The notes under the pieces are model-generated. The model saw only the letters and a list, made by a program, of their open reading frames with translations. It was not told the origin of the DNA and ran no database searches. From Corallium rubrum (taxonomy: Eukaryota; Cnidaria; Anthozoa; Scleralcyonacea; Coralliidae): a DNA stretch of 64,000 nucleotides. Both the position numbers and the translations under genes were made by a program. Below are positions 1 to 13,815 of this stretch, in pieces. The stretch's first letter is position 1, and every line of letters starts with the position of its first letter. The stretch spans positions 6,381,266 to 6,445,265 of the forward strand of contig OZ036015.1 of assembly GCA_964035015.1 (NCBI GenBank), in the 5' to 3' direction.

Positions 1-3000
1 GTTTATTAGGAGTGAGTTTATTAGAGGGATGGGTTTATTAGAGGAAGGGGGTTTATTAGAAGGTGGGGGTTTATTAGAGGGAGGGGGTTGATTAAAAGGA
101 GGAGGTTTTTCAGAGGGAGTGGGTTTATTAGAGGGATGGGTTTATTAGAGGGAGGTGGTTTATTAGAGGGAGGGTGTTTATTAGAGGGAGGGGGTTTATT
201 ATAGCGATGGGTTTATTAGAGGTAGGGGGCTTATTAGAAGAATGGGTTTATTAGAGGGATGGGTTTATCAGAGGGATGGGTTTATTAGTGGGAAAGGGTT
301 TATTAGAAGGAGGGGGTCTATTAGAGGGATGGGTTTAATAGAGGGAGGGTTTTTATTATAGGGATGGGTTTATTAGAGGTAGAGGGTTCATTAGAGGGAT
401 GGTGTTTATTAGAGGGAGCGGGTTTATTACAAGGAGGGGGTTTATTAGAGGGATGGGTTTATTAGACGGAGGGTTTTTATTATAGGGATGGGTTTATTAG
501 ATGTAGGCGGTTTATTAGAGGGAGCGGGTTTATTAGAGATGGGGTTTATTAGAGGTAGAGGGAGTTGGTTTATTAGAGGGATGGGTTTAATAGTGGGAGG
601 GGGTTTAATAGAGGGAGGGGGTTTATTAGAGGGATGGCCTTATTAGAGGGATGGGTTTATTAGAGGGAGGGTGTTTATTAAGAGGAGGGGTTTATTAGAG
701 AGATGGGTTTGCTAGAGGGAGGGTTTTTATTATAGCGATGGGTTTATTAGAGGTAGGGGGCTTATTAGAGGAATGGGTTTATTAGAGGGATGGGTTTATT
801 ACAGGGATGGGTTTATTAGTGGGAAAGGGTTTATCAGAAGGAGGGGGTCTATTAGAGGGATGGGTTTAGTAGAGGGAGTGTTTTTATTATAGGGATGGGT
901 TTATTAGAGGTAGAGGGTTCATTAGAGGGAGGGTGTTTATTAGAGGGAGCGGGTTTATTACAAGGAGGGGGTTTATTAGAGGGATGGGTTTATTAGACGG
1001 AGGGTTTTTATTATAGGGATGGGTTTATTAGATGTAGGCGGTTTATTAGATGGAGGGGTTTATTAGAGATGGGGTTTATTAGAGGTAGAGGGAGTTGGTA
1101 TATTAGAGGGATGGGTTTATTAGTGGGAGGGGGTTTATTAGAGGAGGGGGTTTATTAGAGGGAGGGGGTTTATTATAGGGATGGGCTTATTAGAGGGATG
1201 GGTTGATTAGAGGGAGGGGTTTATTAGTGGGAGGGGTTTTATTAGAGGGAGGGGGTTTATTTGAGGGAGGGGGTTTATTAGAGGAGTGGTTTATTAGAGG
1301 GAGGGGTTTATTAAAGGGAGGGGTTTATTAGAGGGATGGGTTTATTAGAGGGATGGGTTTATTAGAAGGAGAGGGTTTATTAGAGGGATGGTTTTATTAG
1401 AGGGAAGGTTTTTATTATAGGGATGGGTTTATTAGAGGTAGGGGGTTTATTAGAGGTAGGGGGTTTATTAGAGGTAGGGGGTTTATTAGAGGGAGGGGGT
1501 TTATTACAAGGAGGGGCTTTATTCGAGGGAGCGGGTTTATTACAAGGAGGGGGTTTATTAGAGGGATGGGTTTATTAGATGGAGTGTTTTTATTATAGGG
1601 ATGGTTTATTAGATGTAGGCGGTTTATTAGTGGGAGGGGGTTTATTGGAGAGAGGGGGTATATTAGAGGTAGAGGGAGTTGGTTTATTAGAGGGATGGGT
1701 TTATTAGAGGGAGGGGTTTATTAGAGGGAGGGGGTTTATTAGAGGGAGGGGATTTATTATAGGGATGGCCTTATTAGAGGGATGGGTTGATTAGAGGGAG
1801 GGGGTTTATTAGTGGGAGGGGTTTTATTAGAGGGAGGGGGTTTATTGGAGGGAGGGGGTTTATTAGAGGGAGGGGTTTTATTAGAGGAGGGGGTTTATTG
1901 GAGGAGGGGTTTATTAGAGGGAGGGGTTTTATTAAAGGGAGGGGTTTATTAACGGGAGGGGTTTATTAGAGGGATGGGTTTATTAGAGGGATGGGTTTAT
2001 TAGAAGGAGAGGGTTTATTAGAGGGATGGTTTTATTAGAGGGAGGGTTTTTATTATAGGGATGGGTTTATTAGAGGTAGGGGGTTTATTAGAGGTAGGGG
2101 GTTTATTAGAGGGAGGGGGTTTATTACAAAGAGGGCTTTATTCGAGGGAGCGGGTTTATTACAAGGAGGGGTTTATTAGAGGGATGGGTTTATTAGATGG
2201 AGTGTTTTTATTATAGGGATGGTTTATTAGATGTAGGCGGTTTATTAGTGGGAGGGGGTTTATTGGAGAGAGGGGGTATATTAGAGGTAGAGGGAGTTGG
2301 TTTATTAGAGGGATGGGTTTATTAGAGGGAGGGGTTTATTAGAGGGAGGGGGTTTATTAGAGGGAGGGTTTATTATAGGGATGGGCTTATTAGAGGGAAG
2401 GGATTGATTAGAGGGAGGGGGTTTATTAGTGGGATGGGTTTCATTAGAGGGAGGGGTTTATTGGAGGGAGGGGTTTATTAGAGGGAGGGGTTTTATTAGA
2501 GGGAGGGGTTTATTAAAGGGAAGGGTTTATTATAGGGATGGGCTTATTAGAGGGATGGGTTGATTAGAGGAAGGGGGTTTATTAGTGGGAGGGGTTTTAT
2601 TAGAGCGAGGGGGCTTATTGGAGGGAGGAGGTTTATTAGAGGGAGGGGTTTTATTAAAGGGAGGGGGTTTATTAAAGGGAGGGGTTTATTAGAGGGATGG
2701 GTTTATTAGAGGGATGGGTTTATTAGAGGAAGGGGGTTTATTAGAAGGTGGGGGTTTATTAGAGGGAGGGGGTTGATTAAAAGGAGGAGGTTTTTCAGAG
2801 GGAGTGGGTTTATTAGAGGGATGGGTTTATTAGAGGGAGGTGGTTTATTAGAGGGAGGGTGTTTATTAGAGGGAGGGGGTTTATTAGGCGGAGGGGTTTG
2901 CTAGAGGGAGGGTTTTTATTATAGGGATGGGTTTATTAGAGGGATGGGTTTATTAGAGGGAAAGGGTTTATTAGGAGGAGGGGTTTATTAGAGGGATGGG

Positions 3001-6000
3001 TTTGCTAGAGGGAGGGTTTTTATTATAGCGATGGGTTTATTAGAGGTAGGGGGCTTATTAGAAGAATGGGTTTATTAGAGGGATGGGTTTATCAGAGGGA
3101 TGGGTTTATTAGTGGGAAAGGGTTTATTAGAAGGAGGGGGTCTATTAGAGGGATGGGTTTAATAGAGGGAGGGTTTTTATTATAGGGATGGGTTTATTAG
3201 AGGTAGAGGGTTCATTAGAGGGATGGTGTTTATTAGAGGGAGCGGGTTTATTACAAGGAGGGGGTTTATTAGAGGGATGGGTTTATTAGACGGAGGGTTT
3301 TTATTATAGGGATGGGTTTATTAGATGTAGGCGGTTTATTAGAGGGAGGGGTTTATTAGAGATGGGGTTTATTAGAGGTAGAGGGAGTTGGTTTATTAGA
3401 GGGATGGGTTTAATAGTGGGAGGGGGTTTAATAGAGGAGGGGGTTTATTAGAGGGATGGCCTTATTAGAGGGATGGGTTTATTAGAGGGAGGGTGTTTAT
3501 TAAGAGGAGGGGTTTATTAGAGGGATGGGTTTGCTAGAGGGAGGGTTTTTATTATAGCGATGGGTTTATTAGAGGTAGGGGGCTTATTAGAGGAATGGGT
3601 TTATTAGAGGGATGGGTTTATTACAGGGATGGGTTTATTAGTGGGAAAGGGTTTATCAGAAGGAGGGGGTCTATTAGAGGGACGGGTTTAGTAGAGGGAG
3701 GGTTTTTATTATAGGGATGGGTTTATTAGAGGTAGAGGGTTCATTAGAGGGAGGTGTTTATTAGAGGGAGCGGGTTTATTACAAGGAGGGGGTTTATTAG
3801 AGGGATGGGTTTATTAGACGGAGGGTTTTTATTATAGGGATGGGTTTATTAGATGTAGGCGGTTTATTAGAGGGAGGGGTTTATTAGAGATGGGGTTTAT
3901 TAGAGGTAGAGAGGGAGTTGGTATATTAGAGGGATGGGTTTATTAGTGGGAGGGGGTTTATTAGAGGGAGGGGTTTATTAGAGGGAGGGGGTTTATTAGA
4001 GGGAGGGGTTTATTAGAGGGATGGGTTTATTAGAGGGAGGGGTTTATTAGTGGGAGGGGTTTTATTAGAGGGAGGGGTTTATTGGAGGGAGGGGGTTTAT
4101 TAGAGGGAGGGGTTTTATTAGAGGGAGGGGGTTTATTAAAGGGAGGGGTTTATTAGAGGGAGGGGTTTATTAGAGGGATGGGTTTATTAGAAGGAGAGGG
4201 TTTATTAGAGGGATGGTTTTATTAGAGGGAAGGTTTTTATTATAGGGATGGGTTTATTAGAGGTAGGGGGTTTATTAGAGGTAGGGGGTTTATTAGAGGT
4301 AGGGGGTTTATTAGAGGGGAGGGGTTTATTACAAGGCGGGGCTTTATTCGAGGGAGCGGGTTTATTACAAGGAGGGGGTTTATTAGAGGGATGGGTTTAT
4401 TAGATGGAGTGTTTTTATTATAGGGATGGTTTATTAGATGTAGGCGGTTTATTAGTGGGAGGGGGTTTATTGGAGAGAGGGGGTATATTAGAGGTAGAGG
4501 GAGTTGGTTTATTAGAGGGATGGGTTTATTAGAGGGATGGGTTTATTAGAGGGAGGGGGTTTATTAGAGGGAGGGGATTTATTATAGGGATGGCCTTATT
4601 AGAGGGATGGGTTGATTAGAGGGAGGGGTTTATTAGTGGGAGGGGTTTTATTAGAGGGAGGGGGTTTATTGGAGGGAGGGGTTTATTAGAGGGAGGGGTT
4701 TTATTAGAGGGAGGGGGTTTATTGGAGGGAGGGGGTTTATTAGAGGGAGGGGTTTATTAGAGGGAGGGGGTTTATTAGCGGGAGGGGGTTTATTAGAGGG
4801 AGGGGTTTATTAGAGGGATGGGTTTATTAGACGGAGGGGGTTTATTAGAGGGATGGGTTTATTAGAGGGAGGGGTTTATTAGAGGGATGGGTTTATTAGA
4901 GGGAGGGGGTTTATTAGAGGTAGGGGGTTTATTAGAGGGAGGGGGTTTATTACAAAGAGGGGCTTTATTCGAGGGAGCGGGTTTATTACAAGGAGGGGGT
5001 TTATTAGAGGGATGGGTTTATTAGATGGAGTGTTTTTATTATAGGGATGGTTTATTAGATGTAGGCGGTTTATTAGTGGGAGGGGGTTTATTGGAGAGAG
5101 GGGGTATATTAGAGGTAGAGGGAGTTGGTTTATTAGAGGGATGGGTTTATTAGAGGGAGGGGGTTTATTAGAGGGAGGGGGTTTATTAGAGGGAGGGGAT
5201 TTATTATAGGGATGGGTTTATTAGAGGGATGGGTTTATTAGAGGGAGGGGGTTTATTAGTGGGAGGGGTTTTATTAGAGGGAGGGGGTTTATTGGAGGGA
5301 GGGGGTTTATTAGAGGGAGGGTTTTATTAGAGGGAGGGGGTTTATTAAAGGGAAGGGTTTATTATAGGGATGGGCTTATTAGAGGGATGGGTTGATTAGA
5401 GGAAGGGGGTTTATTAGTGGGAGGGGTTTTATTAGAGCGAGGGGCTTATTGGAGGGAGGAGGTTTATTAGAGGGAGGGGTTTTATTAGAGGGAGGGGGTT
5501 TATTAAAGGGAGGGGTTTATTAGAGGGATGGGTTTATTAGAGGGATGGGTTTATTAGAGCGATGGCTTTCTTAGAGGGAAAAAATTTATTAGAAGGAGAG
5601 GGTTTATTAGAGGGATGGTTTTATTAGAGGGAGGGTTTTTATTATAGGGATGTGTTTATTAGAGGTAGGGGGTTTATTAGAGGTAGGGGGTTTATTAGAG
5701 GGAGGGGGTTTATTACAAGGAGGGGCTTTATTCGAGGGAGGGGGTTTATTACAAGTAGGGGGTTTATTAGAGGGATGGGTTTATTAGATGGAGTGTTTTT
5801 ATTATAGGGATGGTTTATTAGATGTAGTCGGTTTATTAGTGGGAGGGGGTTTATTGGAGAGATGGGGTTTATTAGAGGTAGAGGGAGTTGGTTTATTAGA
5901 GGGATGGGTTTATTAGAGGGATGGGTTTATTAGAGGGAGGGGTTTATTAGAGGGAGGGGTTTATTAGAGGGAGGGGATTTATTATAGGGATGGGTTTATT

Positions 6001-9000
6001 AGAGGGATGGGTTGATTAGAGGGAGGGGGTTTATTAGTGGGAGGGGTTTTATTAGAGGGAGGGGGTTTATTGGAGGGAGGGGGTTTATTAGAGGGAGGGG
6101 TTTTATTAGAGGGAGGGGGTTTATTAAAGGGAAGGGTTTATTATAGGGATGGGCTTATTAGAGGGATGGGTTGATTAGAGGAAGGGGGTTTATTAGTGGG
6201 AGGGGTTTTATTAGAGGGAGGGGGCTTATTGGAGGGAGGGGGTTTATTAGAGGGAGGGGTATTATTAGAGGGAGGGGGTTTATTAAAAGGAGGGGTTTAT
6301 TAGAGGGATGGGTTTATTAGAGGGATGGGTTTATTAGAGGGAAGGGTTTATTAGGAGGAGGGGGTTTATTAGAGGGATGGGTTTCCTAGAGGGAGGGTTT
6401 TTATTATAGCGATGGGTTTATTAGAGGTAGGGGGCTTATTAGAGGAATGGGTTTATTAGAGGGATGGGTTTATTAGAGGGATGGGTTTATTAGTGGGAAA
6501 GGGTTTATCAGAAGGAGGGGGTCTATTAGAGGGATGGGTTTAGTAGAGGGAGGGTTTTTATTATAGGGATGGGTTTATTAGAGGTAGAGGGTTCATTAGG
6601 GGGAGGGTGTTTATTAGAGGGAGCGGGTTTATTACAAGGAGGGGGTTTATTAGAGGGATGGGTTTATTAGACGGAGGGTTTTTATTATAGGAATGGGTTT
6701 ATTAGATGTAGGCGGTTTATTAGAGGGAGGGGGTTTATTAGAAGGAGGGGGTTTATTAGAGTGAGGGGGTTTATTAGAGGGATGTATTTATTAGAGGGAG
6801 GTGGTTTATTAGAGGCAGGGGGTTTATTAGAGTGAGGGGGTTTATTAGTGGGAGGGGGTTTGTTAAAGGGAGGTGGTTTATTAGAGGGAGGGGGTTTATT
6901 AGAGAGAGGGGGTTTATTAGAGAGAGTTGGTTTATCAGAGGGATGGGCTTATTAGAGGGATGGGTTATTTGAGGGAGGGAGTTTATTAGAGGGAGGGGTT
7001 TTATTAGAGGGAGGGGGTTTATTACAGGGAGGGGTTTTATTTGGGGGAGGTTTATTAGAGGGAGGGGGTTTTTTTAGAGGGAGGGGGTTTATTAGAGGGA
7101 GCGGGTTTAATAGAGGGAGGGGGTTTATTAAAGGGAGGGGTTTATTAGAGGGATGGGTTTATTAGAGGGATGAGTTTATTAGAGGGATGGCTTTCTTAGA
7201 GGGAAAGGGTTTATTAGAAGGAGAGGGTTTATTAGAAGGATGGTTTTATTAGAGGGAGGGTTTTTATTATAGGGATGGGTTTATTAGAGGTAGTGGGTTT
7301 ATTAGAGGTAGGGGGTTTATTAGAGGTAGGGGGTTTATTAGAGGGAGGGGGTTTATTGGAGGGAGGGGGTTTATTAGAGGGAGGGGTTTTATTAGAGGGA
7401 GGGGGTTTATTAAAGGGAGGGGTTTATTAGAGGGATGGGTTTATTAGAGGGATGGGTTTATTAGAAGGAGAGGGTTTATTAGAGGGATGGTTTTATTAGA
7501 GGGAAGGTTTTTATTATAGGGATGGGTTTATTAGAGGTAGGGGGTTTATTAGAGGTAGGGGGTTTATTAGAGGTAGGGGGTTTATTAGAGGGAGGGGTTT
7601 ATTACAAGGAGGGGCTTTATTCGAGGGAGCGGGTTTATTACAAGGAGGGGGTTTATTAGAGGGATGGGTTTATTAGATGGAGTGTTTTTATTATAGGGAT
7701 GGTTTATTAGATGTAAACGGTTTATTAGTGGGAGGGGTTTATTGGAGAGAGGGGTATATTAGAGGTAGAGGGAGTTGGTTTATTAGAGGGATGGGTTTAT
7801 TAGAGGGATGGGTTTATTAGAGGGAGGGGGTTTATTAGAGGGAGGGGATTTATTATAGGGATGGCCTTATTAGAGGGATGGGTTGATTAGAGGGAGGGGT
7901 TTATTAGTGGGAGGGGTTTTATTAGAGGGAGGGGGTTTATTGGAGGGAGGGGTTTATTAGAGGGAGGGGTTTATTAGAGGGAGGGGGTTTATTGGAGGGA
8001 GGGGGTTTATTAGAGGGAGGGGTTTATTAAAGGGAGGGGGTTTATTAACGGGAGGGGTTTATTAGAGGGATGGGTTTATTAGAGGGATGGGTTTATTAGA
8101 AGGAGAGGGTTTATTAGAGGGATGGTTTTATTAGAGGGAGGGTTTTTATTATAGGGATGGGTTTATTAGAGGTAGGGGGTTTATTAGAGGTAGGGGGTTT
8201 ATTAGAGGGAGGGGGTTTATTACAAAGAGGGGCTTTATTCGAGGGAGCGGGTTTATTACAAGGAGGGGGTTTATTAGAGGGATGGGTTTATTAGATGGAG
8301 TGTTTTTATTATAGGGATGGTTTATTAGATGTAGGCGGTTTATTAGTGGGAGGGGGTTTATTGGAGAGAGGGGGTATATTAGAGGTAGAGGGAGTTGGTT
8401 TATTAGAGGGATGGGTTTATTAGAGGGAGGGGGTTTATTAGAGGGAGGGGGGTTTATTAGAGGGAGGGGATTTATTATAGGGATGGGCTTATTAGAGGGA
8501 TGGGTTGATTAGAGGGAGGGGGTTTATTAGTGGGAGGGGTTTTATTAGAGGGAGGGGGTTTATTGGAGGGAGGGGGTTTATTAGAGGGAGGGCTTTTATT
8601 AGAGGGAGGGGGTTTATTAAAGGGAAGGGTTTATTATAGGGATGGGCTTATTAGAGGGATGGGTTGATTAGAGGAAGGGGGTTTATTAGTGGGAGGGGTT
8701 TTATTAGAGCGAGGGGGCTTATTGGAGGGAGGAGGTTTATTAGAGGGAGGGGTTTTATTAGAGGGAGGGGGTTTATTAAAGGGAGGGGTTTATTAGAGGG
8801 ATGGGTTTATTAGAGGGATGGGTTTATTAGAGCGATGGCTTTCTTAGAGGGAAAGGATTTATTAGAAGGAGAGGGTTTATTAGAGGGATGGTTTTATTAG
8901 AGGGAGGGTTTTTATTATAGGGATGTGTTTATTAGAGGTAGGGGGTTTATTAGAGGTAGGGGGTTTATTAGAGGGAGGGGTTTATTACAGGAGGGGCTTT

Positions 9001-11470
9001 ATTCGAGGGAGCGGGTTTATTACAAGTAGGGGGTTTATTAGAGGGATGGGTTTATTAGATGGAGTGTTTTTATTATAGGGATGGTTTATTAGATGTAGTC
9101 GGTTTATTAGTGGGAGGGGGTTTATTGGAGAGATGGGGTTTATTAGAGGTAGAGGGAGTTGGTTTATTAGAGGGATGGGTTTATTAGAGGGATGGGTTTA
9201 TTAGAGGGAGGGGTTTATTAGAGGGAGGGGGTTTATTAGAGGGAGGGGGTTTATTAGAGGGAGGGGTTTATTAGAGGGATGGGTTTATTAGAGGGAGGGG
9301 GTTTATTAGTGGGAGGGGTTTTATTAGAGGGAGGGGGTTTATTGGAGGGAGGGGGTTTATTAGAGGGAGGGGTTTTATTAGAGGGAGGGGGTTTATTAAA
9401 GGGAAGGGTTTATTATAGGGATGGGCTTATTAGAGGGATGGGTTTATTAGAGGAAGGGGGTTTATTAGTGGGAGGGGTTTATTAGAGGGAGGGGGTTTAT
9501 TGGAGGGAGGGGTTTATTAGAGGGAGGGGTATTATTAGAGGGAGGGGGTTTATTAAAAGGAGGGGTTTATTAGAGGGATGGGTTTATTAGAGGGATGGGT
9601 TTATTAGAGGGAAAGGGTTTATTAGGAGGAGGGGGTTTATTAGAGGGATGGGTTTCCTAGGGGAGGGTTTTTATTATGGGATGGGTTTATTAGAGGTAGG
9701 GGCTTATTAGAGGAATGGGTTTATTAGAGGGATGGGTTTATTAGAGGGATGGGTTTATTAGTGGGAAAGGGTTTATCAGAAGGAGGGGGTCTATTAGAGG
9801 GATGGGTTTAGTAGAGGGAGGGTTTTTATTATAGGGATGGGTTTATTAGAGGTAGAGGGTTCATTAGGGGGAGGGTGTTTATTAGAGGGAGCGGGTTTAT
9901 TACAAGGAGGGGGTTTATTAGAGGGATGGGTTTATTAGACGGAGGGTTTTTATTATAGGAATGGGTTTATTAGATGTAGGCGGTTTATTAGAGGGAGGGG
10001 TTTATTAGAAGGAGGGGTTTATTAGAGTGAGGGGTTTATTAGAGGGATGTATTTATTAGAGGGAGGTGGTTTATTAGAGGCAGGGGGTTTATTAGAGTGA
10101 GGGGGTTTATTAGTGGGAGGGGGTTTGTTAAAGGGAGGTGGTTTATTAGAGGGAGGGGGTTTATTAGAGAGAGGGGGTTTATTAGAGAGAGTTGGTTTAT
10201 CAGAGGGATGGGCTTATTAGAGGGATGGGTTTATTAGAGGGAGGGAGTTTATTAGAGGGAGGGGTTTATTAGAGGGAGGGGGTTTATTACAGGGAGGGGT
10301 TTATTGAGGGGGAGGTTTATTAGAGGGAGGGGTTTATTAGAGGGAGGGGGTTTATTAGAGGGAGCGGGTTTAATAGAGGGAGGGGGTTTATTAAAGGGAG
10401 GGGTTTATTAGAGGGATGGGTTTATTAGAGGGATGAGTTTATTAGAGGGATGGCTTTCTTAGAGGGAAAGGGTTTATTAGAAGGAGAGGGTTTATTAGAA
10501 GGATGGTTTTATTAGAGGGAGGGTTTTTATTATAGGGATGGGTTTATTAGAGGTAGTGGGTTTATTAGAGGTAGGGGGTTTATTAGAGGTAGGGGGTTTA
10601 TTAGAGGGAGGGGGTTTATTGGAGGGAGCGGGTTTATTAGAGGGAGGGGTTTTATTAGAGGGAGGGGGTTTATTAAGGAGAGGGGTTTATTAGAGGGAGG
10701 GGTTTATTAGAGGGATGGGTTTATTAGAAGGAGGGGTTTATTAGAGGGAGGGGTTTATTAGAGGGAGGTTTTATTATGGGGATGGGTTTATTAGAGGAGG
10801 GGGTTTATTAGAGGGAGGGGGTTTATTAGAGGTAGGGGGTTTATTAGAGGGAGGGGGTTTATTACAAGGAGGGGCTTTATTCGAGGGAGCGGGTTTATTA
10901 CAAGGAGGGGGTTTATTAGAGGGATGGGTTTATTAGATGGAGTGTTTTTATTATAGGGATGGTTTATTAGATGTAGGCGGTTTATTAGTGGGAGGGGGTT
11001 TATTGGAGAGAGGGGGTATATTAGAGGTAGAGGGAGTTGGTTTATTAGAGGGATGGGTTTATTAGAGGGATGGGTTTATTAGAGGGAGGGGGTTTATTAG
11101 AGGGAGGGGATTTATTATAGGGATGGCCTTATTAGAGGGATGGGTTGATTAGAGGGAGGGGGTTTATTAGTGGGAGGGGTTTATTGGAGGGAGGGGGTTT
11201 ATTGGAGGGAGTGGATTTACTAGAGGGAGTGGGTTTATTAGAGGGTGGGGGTTTATTAGAGGGATGTGGTTTATTAGAGGGAGCTGTTTATTGGAGGGAG
11301 GGGGTTTATTAGAGGAGGGGGTTTATTAGAGGGAGGGGATTTATTAGAGGGAGGGGTTTATTAGAGGGAGGGGGTTTATTAGAGGGGGGTTTATTAGAGG
11401 GATGGGTTTATTAGAGGGATGGGTTTATTAGAGGGAGGGGTTTATTAGAGGGATGGGTTGATTAGAGGGA
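1..11470. repeat. G-rich 17-18 bp satellite array with higher-order repeats
   Basis: The whole stretch is built from variants of a 17-18 bp unit of the form GGGTTTATTAGAGGGAG. Frequent stops follow from TTAG in the unit, so no real gene is present. Variant units recur in the same order at long range. A GAGGAAGGGGG-containing block at 41 returns at 2726 (about 2.69 kb), and an AGAGCGATGGCTTTC block at 5556 returns at 8829 (about 3.27 kb), so there is higher-order structure. The plus strand carries G runs every 17-18 bases. The array starts at the window edge, so its true length is unknown. It ends in a short AT-rich transition near 11470. Confidence 0.95.
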
Positions 11471-12660
11471 ATAGAATTTTATGTCATATACAAAGAAGGA
11501 ATAGAACTTCATGTCATATACAAAGAGCTTTTGCAAATGACGGTCCCAGGAGTAATTTTTCTGCCTTCGTGACTCTGTTGACAACGTAGAAAAAGCATTT
11601 TTACGTTGTAAAGACAACGCGGAACCTGAATCACTACAGAAGCCTTGGGAAAGCTTGACCTTACTCTCGCGACTAACATAGATTGAACAAGTGTTCTCTC
11701 AAGAATTGAAGAACAAGACGAGTCCATGCGATTATGCATCTTAAAATTTGAATGTATAAATACACCACCATTTAATACCACTGTTAACTTTCTACCGTAG
11801 CCGTAGTCGGTTGTCTGAAGTGCTATGGCTCACCACTGTGACTTTATTTTCAAATAAACACAACTAAAAAGCTTTAGAAGCTGCTAAGATAAACAACAAA
11901 CTATACCTTCTGTTCTCTCTACCTGTGGTTCGACTGGACCGACACACTTTGAAACGTTTCACTCTTTCTAAATTTGTCACACTTCACCTTTCCTCCTTCC
12001 CTTTTTACAACACATTTATATACCTTTTCCAACGTAATATATCTCCATTCATCTCAAGAACTGAACAATTCGGTGGTAGATAGTTAAAACGACGGCTTTT
12101 TCCCACTTTCTTGTCGCTTTTCTTCTTCAAGAAACCACAAGCCTTCGTCCTTCTTTCAACCAAGATGGCGAAGCGAAAAACACTCGATATTCCATTAGAA
12201 ATACGATTAGTAGTTCACAAAAATGTTTCCAAATACCAAAGGACGCTTATCTTCAGCAACTTGTGGCCGAGAATAGTTTAATCTATAAAAACTTTCCTTA
12301 AAATCTAATTTTGAGTCCAAATAAAGAGAAAGACCAGAAAAATACCGGTTTCAAACCGGTTTTCCCGCGCTTTTTTCCTATGCGCCTGCTGTCTAAGTCA
12401 TTGACACGCGGAAAATGACACTCAGGAATGAATACTTCATGTAGTCGGACATAGTGGACCCTGGTGTTTATAATTCTTCGACGTTCTTGTTTTTTTAGGC
12501 GCATACTTTAGGCTCAGAAACTGTGAAAAAAATCGCTGGAATGTTTGAAGATGTTGAGAACTCTGCCAATGAGATTTTAAGAACAATCAACGGCTGCCAA
12601 TGCATATGAGAGTTTAGTGACTAAAAACATGTTGAGGGTGGAATAAAAAATGAATAAAAG
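11471..12660. other. Non-coding stretch, nothing recognised
   Basis: This is AT-rich single-copy-looking DNA between two satellites. Only short open frames of at most 90 codons occur, without convincing splice context or recognisable protein sequence. I see no RNA gene or element termini here. Confidence 0.6.
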
Positions 12661-13136
12661 GGTCGGAGGCTCAAGGGTCGGAGGTTGAAGGGTCAGAGTT
12701 TCAAGGTTCGGGGTTGGAAATTCGAAGGTTGAAGTTTCCGAGGCTCAATGGTCGGCGGTTGAAGGTTCGGAGGTTGAAGGGTCGGAGGCTCAAGGGTCGG
12801 AGGTTGAAGGTTCGGAGGTTGAAGGGTCGGAGGTTGAAGGGTCGGAGGCTCAAGGGTCGGAGGCTCAAGGGTCGGAGGTTGAAAGGTCGGAGGTTGAAGG
12901 TTCGGAGGTTGAAGGTTCCGAGGCTCAAGGGTCGGAGGTTGAAGGGTCGGAGGCTCAAGGGTCGGAGGTTGAAGGGTCGGAGGTTGAAGATTCGGAGGTT
13001 GAAGGTTCCAAGGCTCAAGGGTCGGAGGTTGAAGGGTCGGAGGTTGAAGGGTCGGAGGCTCAAGGGTCGGAGGTTGATGGGTCGGAGGTTGAAGGGTCGG
13101 AGGTTGAAGGTCCGAGGCTCAAGGGTCGGAGGCACT
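12661..13136. repeat. 15 bp minisatellite (GGTCGGAGGTTGAAG-type)
   Basis: About 31 copies of a 15 bp unit alternate between two flavours, GGTTGAAGG and GGCTCAAGG. Because 15 is a multiple of three, both strands stay open (Arg-Arg-Leu-Lys repeats forward, Leu-Arg-Pro repeats reverse). These frames are by-products of the unit length and are not credible genes. A degenerate continuation occurs at about 13285-13375. Confidence 0.9.
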
Positions 13137-13157
13137 GAGATCAGTGATCGGAGGTTA

Positions 13158-13231
13158 CAGCGTGTAAAGAACAACAGTTACACCACTCGACTGCGTCTCG
13201 TGGCGTACTTTTTTGTTCTTTACACGCTGTG
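13158..13231. repeat. Short palindrome beside the minisatellite
   Basis: CAGCGTGTAAAGAACAA is followed about 40 bp later by its reverse complement, TTGTTCTTTACACGCTG. It looks like a small fold-back element wedged into the end of the 15 bp array. Confidence 0.6.
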
Positions 13232-13667
13232 ACGTCATCTGTGCGTTATTACAGTACACACACAAGGGAAAATGTCATCTATGAAGGGTGGGAGGGTGAA
13301 GGCTCGGAGGTTCAATGTTCCGAGGGCTCATGGTTCGGAGGTTCCAGGTTCAGAGGCTCAAGGTTCGGGGGTTCTAGCTAGCTTGCAAGATTCTGTTTCA
13401 AAAACCCAGATTGAACTGCTAGGGTTAAAGCGCCAGGGTTGAAAATTTTAAGACTAACTTTTGAAGGTAATATCACATGCCCGTCTTGACTTGCTCTTTC
13501 TATTTTTAGCATCAATATTATGACGCAACAAGCTATTTTTAAAGCGTGACCGAAATCAGAAGTAAAAGTTTTGTCTATGTTCAAACGACTGCATAATTAG
13601 AAACTTGCATTATTTGGGCAAAATAATCCTAGTTTTCTAATTTCCTATAGAAATAACCGTTATTCTC

Positions 13668-13760
13668 TAATGGACTTTTTTACCAATAGCGGCGCCATCT
13701 TGAAATCGCAATGCATTATGGTCTAACCAGGGAACAGGCTTAATTAAAAATAGGTACGCA
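13668..13760. mobile_element. MITE fragment, family A (left end only)
   Basis: It carries the family terminus (CACCAATAGCGGCGCC-like, here starting TTTTACCAATAGCGGC) followed by the conserved AATGCATTATGG block and AGGCTTAATTAAAAA. It is broken off within about 90 bp. Fuller copies occur at 13816, 22450, 34858 and 35213. Confidence 0.7.
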
Positions 13761-13815
13761 ATGCGTACATGCGGATACTGGTATTTATTTGGCTTGAGAG
13801 TCTAAGATAACTAAT

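Noticed and set aside
1..11470. Telomeric repeat
   Set aside because: The unit is 17-18 bp and is not TTAGGG, although TTAG and GGG occur within it.
12701..13232. Open frames of 157 and 172 codons on both strands
   Set aside because: They are forced by a 15 bp repeat unit and have no non-repetitive homologous part.
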